Positions 16,805 through 26,575 of a stretch of DNA of 45,323 nucleotides are shown piece after piece (position 1 is the stretch's first letter; every line of letters begins with the position of its first letter). The notes under the pieces were generated by a model. It worked only from the letters and a program-made list of their open reading frames with translations. It was not told where the DNA came from and ran no database searches. The DNA is from Deltaproteobacteria bacterium (GTDB lineage: Bacteria; Desulfobacterota; Desulfobacteria; Desulfobacterales; G020354645): positions 1,978,899 through 2,024,221 of the forward strand of contig CP070652.1 in NCBI GenBank assembly GCA_020354645.1, read 5' to 3'. The translations under genes and the position numbers were made by a program.

Positions 16805-18226
16805 TTATCTGAAGTCTTCTTTTTTAATGCCGTACTTGGTTAGAAGTTTGTGGAGCTGCCGGGTACTGATACCGGCATGTGTGGCTGTCCGATTTATACG
16901 GCCTTTGTTGAGTGTCAAAATTTCCTTTAAATATTGTCTCTCTATATTTTCTATGCCTCTGCTTCTGACTTCTGATAAAGTGTGAGAAGGATTCAATGTG
17001 ATCTGCGCAACAGGCTCATCCCCGGCAAACAGTTCCCCAGGGAAACTATCAGGCATAAGTGTTGAACTTATCTCTAAAATATACGATCGCTCTATCAGGT
17101 TTTCAAGTTCCCGAATATTCCCCGGCCAGTCATAACTCTGAAAGGCTTCCATGACCACCGGGTGAATGGCGGTAATTTCTTTTAGGTACAATTGATTGAG
17201 ATTTTTTAAAAAGTTTTCAACCAGTAAGTAAATGTCATCTTTTCGGTTTCTCAGGGGTGGAATCTCAATTGGGAACACATTGAGACGGTAATACAAATCT
17301 TTCCTAAATTTCCCCTCTTCACACATTTCCTTGAGTTCCATATTTGAGGCAGCGATCACGCGCGCATCGGCTTCAATTTCTTCTTCTCCGCCAACCCGTT
17401 GAAAGGTTTTATCCTGTAAAACCTGCAACAGCTTAACTTGAGCCGCCGGCGAGATGGTCCCGATTTCGTCTAAAAAAATGGTTCCATTTTGGGCGATTTC
17501 GAACTTTCCTAACTTTCGTTTCACAGCGCCGGTAAAAGCCCCTTTTTCATGTCCGAATAATTCACTCTCCAGCAATGTTTCCGGAATAGCACCGCAATGA
17601 ACACTGATGAATTGATTATTTTTACGATTACTATGCTGGTGAATCAATCTGGCGATGACACCTTTGCCGGTACCTGTTTCCCCATACAACATGACAGTTG
17701 TGCGGGTTGCGGCAACCGAGCGAACCTTGTCAAAAACAGTTTTCATCAAGGGGCTGTTTGTGCGCGTCACATCCAACACATTCTTGTCCCAGAATCGGTC
17801 TCGCAAATAGACCAATTCAGACAGTTTTAATTTTTCCTGTTGTATATTATCAATCACGTGATGAATTTCTTCCGGATTAATGGGAAAAGTGATGTAGTTG
17901 TTGGCACCGGCTTTTACCGCATGAACAGCTTCACGGATTGTCTCGAGAGGAGACATGGCGACAATATTGGCAGTGGGATATAGTTGCCAAAAAGGAGACA
18001 ACTCATTTTTATAATGATCGTGATTGGTTTTTGTCCCCTGTATTCCCATAAGAAGGGAAACATCAATAAATATGAATTCATACCTTTTTTGCTTTAATTT
18101 ATGCAGGCAATTTTCTTTATCGGCTGCAGAATCAACCTCAAAGTCCTCAGCAAGACAGGCTTTGACTGAATCAACTACTGACGGATTATTTGTGGCTACG
18201 ATTAATAGGTTTTTTGTTGTCGGCAT
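16805..18226 (-). CDS. Sigma-54-dependent transcriptional activator with degenerate receiver domain
   Basis: A 473-residue NtrC-type enhancer-binding protein. Residues about 5-130 form a receiver-like domain, a linker follows, then the AAA+ domain (about 155-385) with Walker A GETGTGKG (182-189), the sigma-54 contact loop GAFTGA (229-234) and Walker B GTIFLDEIG, and a C-terminal Fis-type helix-turn-helix (NRTATHAGISTRQLHKLLTKYG). The receiver keeps D55 but lacks the acidic pair after strand 1 (IVATNNPS) and the conserved Lys (FPIN where KPxx is expected), so it may not be phosphorylated in the normal way. No histidine kinase is adjacent. A CGGAAY-type site lies upstream at 18353-18369, suggesting autoregulation. 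It is the only sigma-54 activator in the window. Confidence 0.95.
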   Translation of the reverse strand: MPTTKNLLIVATNNPSVVDSVKACLAEDFEVDSAADKENCLHKLKQKRYEFIFIDVSLLMGIQGTKTNHDHYKNELSPFWQLYPTANIVAMSPLETIREAVHAVKAGANNYITFPINPEEIHHVIDNIQQEKLKLSELVYLRDRFWDKNVLDVTRTNSPLMKTVFDKVRSVAATRTTVMLYGETGTGKGVIARLIHQHSNRKNNQFISVHCGAIPETLLESELFGHEKGAFTGAVKRKLGKFEIAQNGTIFLDEIGTISPAAQVKLLQVLQDKTFQRVGGEEEIEADARVIAASNMELKEMCEEGKFRKDLYYRLNVFPIEIPPLRNRKDDIYLLVENFLKNLNQLYLKEITAIHPVVMEAFQSYDWPGNIRELENLIERSYILEISSTLMPDSFPGELFAGDEPVAQITLNPSHTLSEVRSRGIENIERQYLKEILTLNKGRINRTATHAGISTRQLHKLLTKYGIKKEDFR

Positions 18227-18737
18227 ATTTTCGGCGTTAAGCTCTCGTATTAAATCAAATACTTGTATCAGGATTCCAATAATCCAGCAACAAGAATATC
18301 AAGTGTTATTTATTTGAAATAATAATTAATATTCTGCATGAGCAATATTTATCAGAACCAACAATTCCGGTTTTTGAGGTATTTCTATCAGGCGTCATTT
18401 TGATTCTCAGAATGAAGCTCCGCGGTGCACAGACAACGGGATCTTCGTTTGGCTCCCACAAGACTTCGACGAGGAGTCGCGGTACCGGCGAAGGCGAATA
18501 AACTTTTTCCGAAAGCGCATTACCCGAAAACGCACCGCGCTTGTTGGTTTCAGCTGGAGTTATACTTATGAAAATGTCAGATCAGCAAAAACGATTTGGT
18601 TGCTCATGTTAAAGGCGGTTTTACGTGCTGATGTGATATTTTGTGCAGGTGTTGATATATACTCATCCAAATTTGATGGATGTTGGTGGCGATATAAATT
18701 CTCTAATGATAATTTTTATTCAACCCGATGTCAATTC
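18227..18737. other. Gene-free stretch upstream of the sigma-54 activator
   Basis: About 510 bases with no credible gene. It contains one candidate activator site (18353-18369) and, near 18413, a TGAAGCTCC segment resembling small hairpin repeats elsewhere. A weak -12 element TTGCT near 18290 lacks a proper -24 GG, so I do not call a sigma-54 promoter. The rest shows no recognisable structure. Confidence 0.5.
18353..18369. promoter_or_regulatory. Single candidate activator site upstream of the sigma-54 activator gene
   Basis: CAGAAC-N5-ATTCCG fits CGGAAY-N5-RTTCYG with one mismatch and exact spacing. It is 127 bases upstream of the activator start codon, as expected for an autoregulatory site. 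Confidence 0.45.
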
Positions 18738-18942
18738 TTAACGGGCTGTTGCCCAAATCCATTTTCGCTTTGTCTAAAACTTTTTTGATCAATCTAAAGC
18801 TTGTTTCAGGCGCTTTGAAAACTCGTCCCGCTTGAAAGCGGGACTCAAACAGGTTCAAAGCGCTGATCTTCCACTTCGCTAAGATTGATGGACAAAAACG
18901 TTTTAATGACCGTTCAAAATGATTTGGGCAACAGCCCGTCAA
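18738..18942. mobile_element. MITE-like repeat of family B, copy 1
   Basis: Terminal inverted repeats start TTAACGGGCTGTTGCCCAAA and end TTTGGGCAACAGCCCGTCAA; the middle carries a hairpin CCCGCTTGAAAGCGGG. It is the same family as 34340-34546 (opposite orientation inside) and the short form at 43427-43512. Its right end supplies the stop codon of the OB-like gene at 18939-19205. Confidence 0.8.
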
Positions 18943-19205
18943 AATTCAGCAACTTCAGCCATCACACTATAGCTTTTAACACGAATGCTAATGCTCCCAT
19001 TTATTCTTTCTCGTATTTTACCGGCAACCTCCACTTTCTTATGGATATGGTTTAAAAGTTCTTTTCCGAGCTGGGTATGTTCCACAAGGTAGGCTTTTTC
19101 ATCGTATGCCTGAATGGTCACCCCCGTGACGTTTCCCTGATGGTCCCAGGTGCCTGGCACTACAATTCCGGCAATTGTATTTTTACTTTTATCTTTTCTT
19201 TTCAT
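18939..19205 (-). CDS. Small cytoplasmic OB-fold-like protein
   Basis: An 88-residue protein without signal peptide. From NTIAGIVVPGTWDHQGNVTGVTIQAYDEKAYLV to KKVEVAGKIRERINGSISIRVKSYSVM it shows the same alternating beta pattern as the two exported proteins at 19284-19571 and 25355-25630, with the shared elements TI-G-V, Y-L-V, H-x-x-KKVEV-G and I-I-V-S-Y. I interpret this as an OB-like barrel of unknown function. The ATG at 19205 is preferred to a TTG 27 bases upstream. The stop codon and the last bases lie inside repeat B, so the original C-terminus may have been altered. Third gene of the groEL cluster. Confidence 0.68.
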   Translation of the reverse strand: MKRKDKSKNTIAGIVVPGTWDHQGNVTGVTIQAYDEKAYLVEHTQLGKELLNHIHKKVEVAGKIRERINGSISIRVKSYSVMAEVAEF

Positions 19206-19283
19206 GGCAATCTCGCAAGCATTTAATTTCAAAATTTGGATTTCGTTTAATTATCCAATTTTGATAAGGAGGCGATCCTTGAT

Positions 19284-19571
19284 TTACTCAGCCAATAGTT
19301 CAAACGATGACACGGTGATAATTTTTATCCCCTCCTGCTCTGACACCGTTCCGCTAACTTTAACCTTGGCGCTAATATGATTTCGCACCAAATAGTCTCC
19401 TAACTCATTACTGGCAACTTCATAGACTACCCCGTCTGCAACAATTTGATATTCCTCATTTATTTCACCTACAATCGTGACATTTTTAGCTATCACCGGT
19501 ACAACGTCGGCAAATGATAAAGCCATCAGAAGACCTGCTATTACACAGACCTTAATAATATGGATTTTCAT
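19284..19571 (-). CDS. Small exported OB-fold-like protein
   Basis: A 95-residue precursor with a clear signal peptide (MKIHIIKVCVIAGLLMALSF, cleavage near VIA-KN) and a mature domain of about 70 residues: NVTIVGEINEEYQIVADG...YEV...HISAKVKVSGTVSEQEG-IKIITVSSFELLAE. It is a paralogue of 25355-25630, with identical placement of TIVG, KVKV-GTV and the final F-x-LL-E. The fold is probably a five-stranded OB barrel; the ligand is unknown. The start follows GGAGG by 10 bases; an ATG 9 bases earlier would be too near the site. It lies 100 bases after groEL in the same direction and is probably co-transcribed. Confidence 0.8.
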   Translation of the reverse strand: MKIHIIKVCVIAGLLMALSFADVVPVIAKNVTIVGEINEEYQIVADGVVYEVASNELGDYLVRNHISAKVKVSGTVSEQEGIKIITVSSFELLAE

Positions 19572-19670
19572 ATATCCCATACCTCCAGTTTCGATCGCAA
19601 AGTTATTGTCTTCGGGTACTCGGGGAACTGCGCATATCATCTGAAGGACTACACACTCCCTCGCCTTTTA

Positions 19671-21329
<1,659 letters not shown>

Positions 21330-21441
21330 CTAAAATATCATCTTGTCTCAGAAATCTCAGAAAAATATGTTCAAATTTTGATAGATTAAACCCATTTCTC
21401 AGAGTAAATCCCAACGAATTTCCCGGTGATACATATTGTCT

Positions 21442-21457
21442 GGCAAAAACCATGCCA
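21442..21457 (-). promoter_or_regulatory. Sigma-54 promoter of groEL
   Basis: Minus strand reads TGGCATGGTTTTTGCC, with the invariant GG and GC at the right distance and only two mismatches to TGGCACG-N4-TTGCW. It lies about 145 bases before the groEL ATG. Confidence 0.8.
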
Positions 21458-21510
21458 TACTTTTAAATAGTGGATTCACAGGCATTGGAAGATTTCTTGG
21501 ATTTGAAAAT

Positions 21511-21657
21511 CGGAATTCTTGATTCTGCTATTATCAGGTAAAGAACGGTTGGGGAGAAAAATAATTATTGTATGGCCTTACTGTTAGGAATAATATTGGA
21601 TGTCTGTAAAAGGAATTTGGAGTTCAGGTATTAGGCTGTTCGGAACTGCAGATTCGT
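21511..21657. promoter_or_regulatory. Three candidate activator sites for groEL
   Basis: CGGAAT-N5-ATTCTG at 21511-21527 fits the motif CGGAAY-N5-RTTCYG fully. AGGAAT-N5-GTTCAG (21611-21627) and CGGAAC-N5-ATTCGT (21641-21657) are weaker but 30 bases apart, the spacing seen in the other pairs. They lie 54 to 200 bases upstream of the sigma-54 promoter. Confidence 0.6.
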
Positions 21658-21713
21658 ATTAATCGAAACCAAAGCGTGATTTTACCACTTTGATCTTTTC
21701 AGGATCAATGGGT

Positions 21714-22976
21714 TCAAGTTTCTACACCAAAGAAGTTGGTCAGGAGGGTATTCAACCACCTGCGCAGTACCCCATAAGAATAGTACTTGGTGGCGATTTC
21801 ATAGTTTGTATTCACCATTTCCTCTCTTCGCTCTGCCGATTCTAAAACTTGTCTCACTTTTTCAACCGTTTTGCGGGTAAGAAATCCGTCCATGATCACC
21901 AGGTCGAATCCTTTGGGTTCGATATCCCGGACAAAATTTGCATAGCGATTGATCAACATTGGCTTTTTGAAATATATCGCCTCCAGAAAAGCGTTTCCAA
22001 ATCCCTCATAGAGGCTGGGATAAGTGATGAAATCTGCGTGCGGATAAACATCCCAAAGGGTGTATTGATCCTGGTGATTGCCATGATTGTGAATAGGGTC
22101 CGAAATCCGGGTGCTGACCAGGCGCAGATCCACGCCCCGCTGCCGGGCATCTTCTTGAAGCCATTCCGCATATTCAAAACCTTCATCCCCGGCTTCATGA
22201 GAAATGACCAGCTTGTAACGTGGGTCATTTAAGTCTTCCACCAACGCGACGGCATGCTCAATCCCCTTTCGCTGAACGATTCGGGTAGGTTGGAGTATTA
22301 AAATGTCATCCGAATTTAAGCCAATGGATTTACGGAAATTTTTAGTCTCCTTTTTATCGATTAGCGGTGGGTTTTCAAAGTCCAGAACATTGGGGATGAT
22401 AATGGATGAAATACCGGTCCGGTGGGCCAGTTCTTCCTGAGCCGCAGAGTTAATGACGACGTGCTCAATATTGTGCAGTTTCGGCGGAAAGGCCATATGT
22501 AGATAGTCACCGACGCCACTGACGGAAAACCGGGTTCGTTCCCAGTAAAAATCATGATGGTGAGCGATGGTGGGAATCAGGGTTTCGGCGATGGTTTCGG
22601 TCAACGCTATCCCTAACGGGATGTGCAACGGAATGGTGAGGACATTTTGGGCAATTAACAAATCGATCGAAAACTGCTCAATAAATTCATGAAGCTGTAT
22701 TTTAAGAATGGACTTTAACGCCTGAATGGTCTCCGTTACTGAAGGTTTACGGCCCTTTTTGCCCCATACGCGCTTATCGATCCATTGATTCTGCTCATAT
22801 CGAAAATGAGCTTCAGATACAAGATATGATAATTCCGGTTCCCGGTCCAACTCACCTGCAAACCAGAAACAACGGTGCCCGCTGTCTTCTAATACTTCAG
22901 CCCACTTACTGGCTTCTAATGTAACGCCGTCTGTTCCGGCAAACCGTGTTGAAACAAATCCAATATTTTTCGGCAT
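21714..22976 (-). CDS. Glycosyltransferase family 4 (GT-B) protein
   Basis: A 420-residue retaining-type glycosyltransferase with two Rossmann domains. The N-terminal domain starts MPKNIGFVSTRFAGTDGVTLEASKWA; the donor-binding domain has QPTRIVQRKGIEHAV and the E-x7-E motif in YEGFGNAFLEA. The combination STRFAGTDGV...EASKWAEVLE...FWFAGE recalls mannosylglucosylglycerate-type synthases, which make compatible solutes, but I cannot prove the substrate from sequence. The start is set at 22976: upstream in-frame codons fall in a 26-bp palindromic repeat, and the protein then starts at its first beta strand. It lies 71 bases after ftsH. A stress-solute role would fit its neighbours. Confidence 0.85.
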   Translation of the reverse strand: MPKNIGFVSTRFAGTDGVTLEASKWAEVLEDSGHRCFWFAGELDREPELSYLVSEAHFRYEQNQWIDKRVWGKKGRKPSVTETIQALKSILKIQLHEFIEQFSIDLLIAQNVLTIPLHIPLGIALTETIAETLIPTIAHHHDFYWERTRFSVSGVGDYLHMAFPPKLHNIEHVVINSAAQEELAHRTGISSIIIPNVLDFENPPLIDKKETKNFRKSIGLNSDDILILQPTRIVQRKGIEHAVALVEDLNDPRYKLVISHEAGDEGFEYAEWLQEDARQRGVDLRLVSTRISDPIHNHGNHQDQYTLWDVYPHADFITYPSLYEGFGNAFLEAIYFKKPMLINRYANFVRDIEPKGFDLVIMDGFLTRKTVEKVRQVLESAERREEMVNTNYEIATKYYSYGVLRRWLNTLLTNFFGVET

Positions 22977-23006
22977 GGTTAAGAGTCCGTCCTCAAAAGT
23001 AACGTT

Positions 23007-23032
23007 TAGAAGTGGTTTCAAAACCACTTCTA
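23007..23032. repeat. 26-bp near-perfect palindrome (family C, minimal form)
   Basis: Twelve-base arms TAGAAGTGGTTT and AAACCACTTCTA around a CA centre. The arms equal the two ends of the larger family C elements (16156, 39550), so this is probably an element reduced to its ends. It sits in the 71-base gap between ftsH and the glycosyltransferase gene. Confidence 0.75.
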
Positions 23033-23047
23033 GTCATCATATGGGTT

Positions 23048-24859
23048 TTATGTTTTTTGCATCTCTTGCATGATGGCCTTTATTTCGTTGCCCTCGATCT
23101 TTTCTTTGGCCAAAAGCAATTTTGCGCCTTTGTTCAGAACTTCCCGGCATTTGCGAAGAATGTCAAGCGCTTTTGAATACTGCGTATTTATTATTTCTCT
23201 GACTTCATTGTCAATTAATTCAGCGGTCGCCTCGCTATATTCGGTAGCGCCTTCCGGACCCAGATTAAGGAATCGGCTTTGTTTCTCCCGGGCAAAATAG
23301 ACCTGTCCCACCTTAACACTCATACCGTATTCTTTTACCATACTCGTGGCGATGTCGGTAGCCCGCGCCAGATCGTTGTGGGCGCCGGTGGAAATATCAT
23401 CAAAAACAATTTCCTCTGCCGCCCGACCGCCGAGCAAGGTTGCAATTTTGTTCAACAACTCCGTTCTACTCATGAGGAATCGATCTTCAGTGGGTGTCTG
23501 CATGGTATACCCCAAGGCAGCTATCCCTCTGGGGATGATCGAAATCTTTTGGACAGGATCGGTTCCCGGCAAGGAGAGGGCAACAACCGCATGGCCCAAC
23601 TCGTGATAGGCGACGATCTCTCTTTCTTTCGGGTTGATGAGTCGATTCTTTTTTTCAAGACCGGCAACAACCCGTTCAACCGCTTCTTCAAATTCAGGCA
23701 TTCCCACTTTTTGTTTTTTTCTTCGCACCGCCAATAGTGCAGCTTCATTAATCAAATTGGCAAGATCCGCCCCGACCATTCCGGGTGTCATGGACGCCAG
23801 TTTGCCAATGTCGAGATCTTCTTCGGCTTTGATATTTTTCAAATGAACTTTCAGGATGGCTTCCCTTTCGACTTTGTCCGGACGGTCTACTAATATTTGC
23901 CGATCGAAACGACCCGGTCTGAGCAGCGCCGGGTCGAGAATTTCCGGCCGGTTGGTGGCCGCCATCAAAACCACCCCAACGGTCGGGTCAAATCCGTCCA
24001 TTTCAACCAGAAGCTGGTTCAAGGTCTGCTCCCGTTCATCATGCCCTCCGGTTATGCCGATTCCCCTGGCCTTTCCCAGAGCATCCAACTCGTCAATAAA
24101 GATAATACAGGGAGCCTTCTGCTTGGCCTGGGCGAAGAGATCTCTGACCCGCGCAGCCCCTAGCCCCACAAACATTTCGACAAATTCCGAACCGCTCATG
24201 CTAAAGAAAGGAACCTTGCTTTCACCGGCCACCGCTTTTGCCAACAGGGTTTTACCGGTACCGGGAGGCCCAACGAGCAAAACACCCTTGGGCAGTTTGC
24301 CTCCCAGCTGAGTAAAACGGCCCGGTTCTTTTAAAAACTCCACCACTTCGATGAGCTCCTGCTTGGCCTCTTCCACACCGGCAACATCATCAAAGTCCAC
24401 TCCTAAATCTTCCTCTACATATATCTTGGCTTTGTTTTTACCTAAGGTCATAAATCCAGGCTGCTGACCGGCCATTCGTTTCATCATAAAATACCAGATG
24501 CCAAAAAAAAGAAATACCGGTATAATCCAGGACATCAGGTTTCTGACGAAGGTGGACTCAACCTCTCCCTTAAAGGCCACCTGATAGCGATTGAGCAGCT
24601 CCGAGGTTTCCCTGTCCACCCGCACGGTTTTGAACATCTTTTTCTTTCCCTCAGTGACAGCATCATCTTTTAATTTACCTTGGATCTGATTCGAGGAAAT
24701 AGCAACCTCTTCAATTTTACCTTCACTGAGCAACTGTAAGAAACGGCTATAGGGTATGGTCTCAATCGCAAATAGTGATACAAGATATTGTTGGATGATC
24801 AAAACCATCCAAATACCAAGTAACATATACCAAATGGAAAATTTATGTCGCTTTTCCAT
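23048..24859 (-). CDS. ftsH: ATP-dependent zinc metalloprotease FtsH
   Basis: A membrane-anchored hexameric AAA+ protease that degrades membrane proteins and short-lived regulators. The 603-residue protein has TM1 (about 11-31), a small periplasmic domain, TM2 (about 108-127), the AAA+ module with Walker A GPPGTGKT (197-204), [10 protein letters not shown] and the second region of homology ([19 protein letters not shown]), then the M41 peptidase domain with zinc motif HELGH (near 418; usual form HEAGH, an A to L change in a variable position). AGGAGGG lies close before the ATG. This copy precedes a glycosyltransferase and groEL; a housekeeping ftsH may exist elsewhere, which cannot be seen here. 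Confidence 0.97.
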   Translation of the reverse strand: MEKRHKFSIWYMLLGIWMVLIIQQYLVSLFAIETIPYSRFLQLLSEGKIEEVAISSNQIQGKLKDDAVTEGKKKMFKTVRVDRETSELLNRYQVAFKGEVESTFVRNLMSWIIPVFLFFGIWYFMMKRMAGQQPGFMTLGKNKAKIYVEEDLGVDFDDVAGVEEAKQELIEVVEFLKEPGRFTQLGGKLPKGVLLVGPPGTGKTLLAKAVAGESKVPFFSMSGSEFVEMFVGLGAARVRDLFAQAKQKAPCIIFIDELDALGKARGIGITGGHDEREQTLNQLLVEMDGFDPTVGVVLMAATNRPEILDPALLRPGRFDRQILVDRPDKVEREAILKVHLKNIKAEEDLDIGKLASMTPGMVGADLANLINEAALLAVRRKKQKVGMPEFEEAVERVVAGLEKKNRLINPKEREIVAYHELGHAVVALSLPGTDPVQKISIIPRGIAALGYTMQTPTEDRFLMSRTELLNKIATLLGGRAAEEIVFDDISTGAHNDLARATDIATSMVKEYGMSVKVGQVYFAREKQSRFLNLGPEGATEYSEATAELIDNEVREIINTQYSKALDILRKCREVLNKGAKLLLAKEKIEGNEIKAIMQEMQKT

Positions 24860-25293
24860 ACTCCCTCCTTTTTTAGTTGGATACCTCCCGATGCTTTTTC
24901 AGAAACTATATGAATTTTATTAAATTCTGCAACCATTAATCATAATCTTTTCAATTATTTCTTATTAGCCTTGCGCCGGGTTAAGGAACATCGTCGTGAA
25001 ACTGCACCAATGCAAATCCAACTCTTCGTCAAGCTTGATAAAAGAGTGGCCCGAATTATGTCATTCGATCACAGACGCTTTTGGCCAATTCTTGGTGGGG
25101 AAAGGGAAATTGCCCCGCTGCCGTTTCTTATCCGGTCGCCAGTAGAGCGTATCAAATGTGCGGGTGTGCGGGCATGTTTTCAGGACAAATGATATTGGGA
25201 GGTTGTATGGACGTGCAATCGTTATGTAAAGAAAAGATAGGGAGAAAATAACCACCGCGCCACGCGGAATGGCCTGTCCTTTTCAGCATATAG
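24860..25293. other. Gene-free stretch upstream of ftsH
   Basis: About 430 bases without a supported gene. A weak sigma-54-like sequence for ftsH (minus strand, about 24927-24942, TTGCA present but -24 GG missing) was not accepted. A 14-codon frame at about 25206-25250 has a good GGGAGG site but no recognisable product; it might be the decayed start of a lost gene. Confidence 0.4.
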
Positions 25294-25320
25294 AGAAAAG
25301 GGGGGGGGAATCCCCCCCCC
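25294..25320 (-). terminator. Terminator of the OB-like gene with a G9/C9 stem
   Basis: Nine G (25300-25308) and nine C (25312-25320) enclose a three-base loop; on the minus strand the stem is followed by TTTTCT. It lies about 35 bases after the stop of the gene at 25355-25630. Confidence 0.8.
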
Positions 25321-25354
25321 TGCTTCACATCAACTTAGACTATAAACTCTCAGA

Positions 25355-25630
25355 TTATTCTTCAAGGAGTTGAAAATTTTTCACGGTAATTACCATACCA
25401 TCTTCGGTCTCCATGACAGTGCCTGTCACCTTAACTTTCTTGCCCACATGTTCGGATAATTTGAAACTTTCATCATCTTCTCCTAGAATGTAGACCTCGC
25501 CGTTTTCACTTTCGAGCTCATAATCCTCGGTAACTGTCCCCACTATAGTAATACTTTTCTCGGAAAGAGCAGGTCCCGCAAGTGCGGCTAAAAAGCATAA
25601 TGCCATTATTCCAATTGCCAATCTTTTCAT
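25355..25630 (-). CDS. Small exported OB-fold-like protein behind a sigma-54 promoter
   Basis: A 91-residue precursor: signal peptide MKRLAIGIMALCFLAALAGPALS (about 1-23) and a mature domain with SITIVGTVTEDYELESENGEVYILGEDD...HVGKKVKVTGTVMETEDGMVITVKNFQLLEE. Beta strands and glycines suggest an OB-type barrel. It is the closest relative in the window of the protein at 19284-19571, with which it shares TIVG, EY-L, KVKV-GTV and the ending F-LLEE. Function unknown; a periplasmic ligand-binding or stress role is only a guess. A near-perfect sigma-54 promoter lies at 25722-25737 and its own terminator at 25294-25320, so it is a single-gene transcript. Confidence 0.87.
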   Translation of the reverse strand: MKRLAIGIMALCFLAALAGPALSEKSITIVGTVTEDYELESENGEVYILGEDDESFKLSEHVGKKVKVTGTVMETEDGMVITVKNFQLLEE

Positions 25631-25663
25631 GTTCTCATCCCTCCATTATCTAAATTTACACTT

Positions 25664-25682
25664 TGCATGTTTTTTACATGCA
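25664..25682. promoter_or_regulatory. Inverted repeat TGCATGT-N5-ACATGCA in the OB-gene leader
   Basis: Perfect 7-base arms around five T. It lies between the predicted sigma-54 start (near 25712) and the ATG (25630), so it could be an operator or a leader hairpin. No other copy was noticed. Confidence 0.35.
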
Positions 25683-25721
25683 TTCTTAATGTTATTGTCT
25701 GGGTCGACAACTTAGAGGGTG

Positions 25722-25737
25722 AGCAATATGCATGCCA
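25722..25737 (-). promoter_or_regulatory. Sigma-54 promoter of the OB-like gene
   Basis: Minus strand reads TGGCATGCATATTGCT, one mismatch from TGGCACG-N4-TTGCW. Expected start near 25712, leaving an 80-base leader. Confidence 0.88.
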
Positions 25738-25888
25738 GAATAGGTAATCAATGAAAATTTTAGTTTATCGCGATTAAATGACCCAATCGCATTCAGGTAT
25801 TATTGTATAACAAGATAATTTTTTCCGGGTTTGTTTTCTTATTTAATATGTATAACTCGGGGCCGGACAGCTGCCTTGCCATCAAAAA

Positions 25889-25935
25889 TAGAACCTGGAG
25901 TTCTGATCTTATTAAATTCGGAATCCGGAGTTCCT
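25889..25935. promoter_or_regulatory. Pair of candidate activator sites between divergent sigma-54 promoters
   Basis: TAGAAC-N5-GTTCTG (25889-25905) and CGGAAT-N5-GTTCCT (25919-25935) lie 30 bases apart. They are about 150 bases from the minus-strand promoter at 25722 and 95 bases from the plus-strand promoter at 26031, suited to serve both. The remaining sequence of 25631-26137 has no gene I can support. Confidence 0.65.
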
Positions 25936-26030
25936 ATAAGATATGATTTCGGGTCAAGTGCTTCAGAAATACAAAACATCGATTTGAAGATTACGTGCTG
26001 CAATATTTATAGAGATATTTTTGTTAAATA

Positions 26031-26046
26031 TGGCATATATGTTGCT
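26031..26046 (+). promoter_or_regulatory. Sigma-54 promoter of the hypothetical-GGDEF operon
   Basis: TGGCATATATGTTGCT fits TGGCAC-N5-TTGCW with one mismatch. The predicted start near 26058 lies 80 bases before the ATG at 26138, which also shows that the longer frame from 26021 is not the real start. Confidence 0.88.
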
Positions 26047-26137
26047 TGACTGTGATTCAAATTTCAACGGACCTGCTAGGTCTGAAATTTTTATGGTCTG
26101 GCAGCAAGTGATGCTTTATTTTCTAATTCGTATAAGA

Positions 26138-26545
26138 ATGACTGAGATACAGATTGTCGAAAAATTAGTTGATTCGCTGAAGTTAAAAAACGGGCTTAAG
26201 CTAAAACTTTATGACGGTTCCCGCAAGCTGGCGGGTGATAGGTGGTTGGTCACATTCATTGCCAGAATTGAGATTCCTGTGAAGAAATTTTGGCGACCAA
26301 AAACACAATCATCAGAGATCAGCCTCCAAGAAATTCGCCGGCAAGTAAATGATACGGTCATATTTGAAAAAAAAATGGAGCGTCATTTTATTGATAAAAA
26401 AGAAAAAGACGATATATTCATAAGATTAAAGGATTCATTTTTAAATAGCGGTATGAACTACCTTTCAAATCCCGAATTTCCTGAAAAATTTATTATGAAA
26501 AAATACAAAGAATTATCGCAAAAAAGAAAATGGTATCAAAGTTGA
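26138..26545 (+). CDS. Conserved-looking hypothetical protein ahead of a diguanylate cyclase
   Basis: A 135-residue soluble, highly basic protein that I do not recognise. The N-terminal half MTEIQIVEKLVDSLKLKNGLKLKLYDGSRKLAGDRWLVTFIARIEIPV looks like a compact alpha/beta domain; the C-terminal half is helical and charged (EKKMERHFIDKKEKDD). The start at 26138 is imposed by the sigma-54 promoter at 26031-26046. The diguanylate cyclase gene follows after 30 bases in the same direction, so both should be on one sigma-54 transcript. A PilZ-like role would be attractive next to a cyclase, but I see no RxxxR or D/NxSxxG motif. Confidence 0.72.
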   Translation: MTEIQIVEKLVDSLKLKNGLKLKLYDGSRKLAGDRWLVTFIARIEIPVKKFWRPKTQSSEISLQEIRRQVNDTVIFEKKMERHFIDKKEKDDIFIRLKDSFLNSGMNYLSNPEFPEKFIMKKYKELSQKRKWYQS

Positions 26546-26575
26546 TAACCAAAAATAAGGTATATTCATCCGATA

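Noticed and set aside
24927..24942. Sigma-54-like promoter for ftsH on the minus strand
   Set aside because: TTGCA is present but the -24 element reads TGA instead of TGG, and no CGGAAY-type site is near.
25206..25250. Fourteen-codon frame with a strong GGGAGG site
   Set aside because: Too short and unlike any known leader peptide; may be a decayed gene start but nothing supports it.
26021..26137. Longer N-terminus of the hypothetical protein starting at 26021
   Set aside because: The segment overlaps the sigma-54 promoter at 26031-26046 and would lie before the transcription start.
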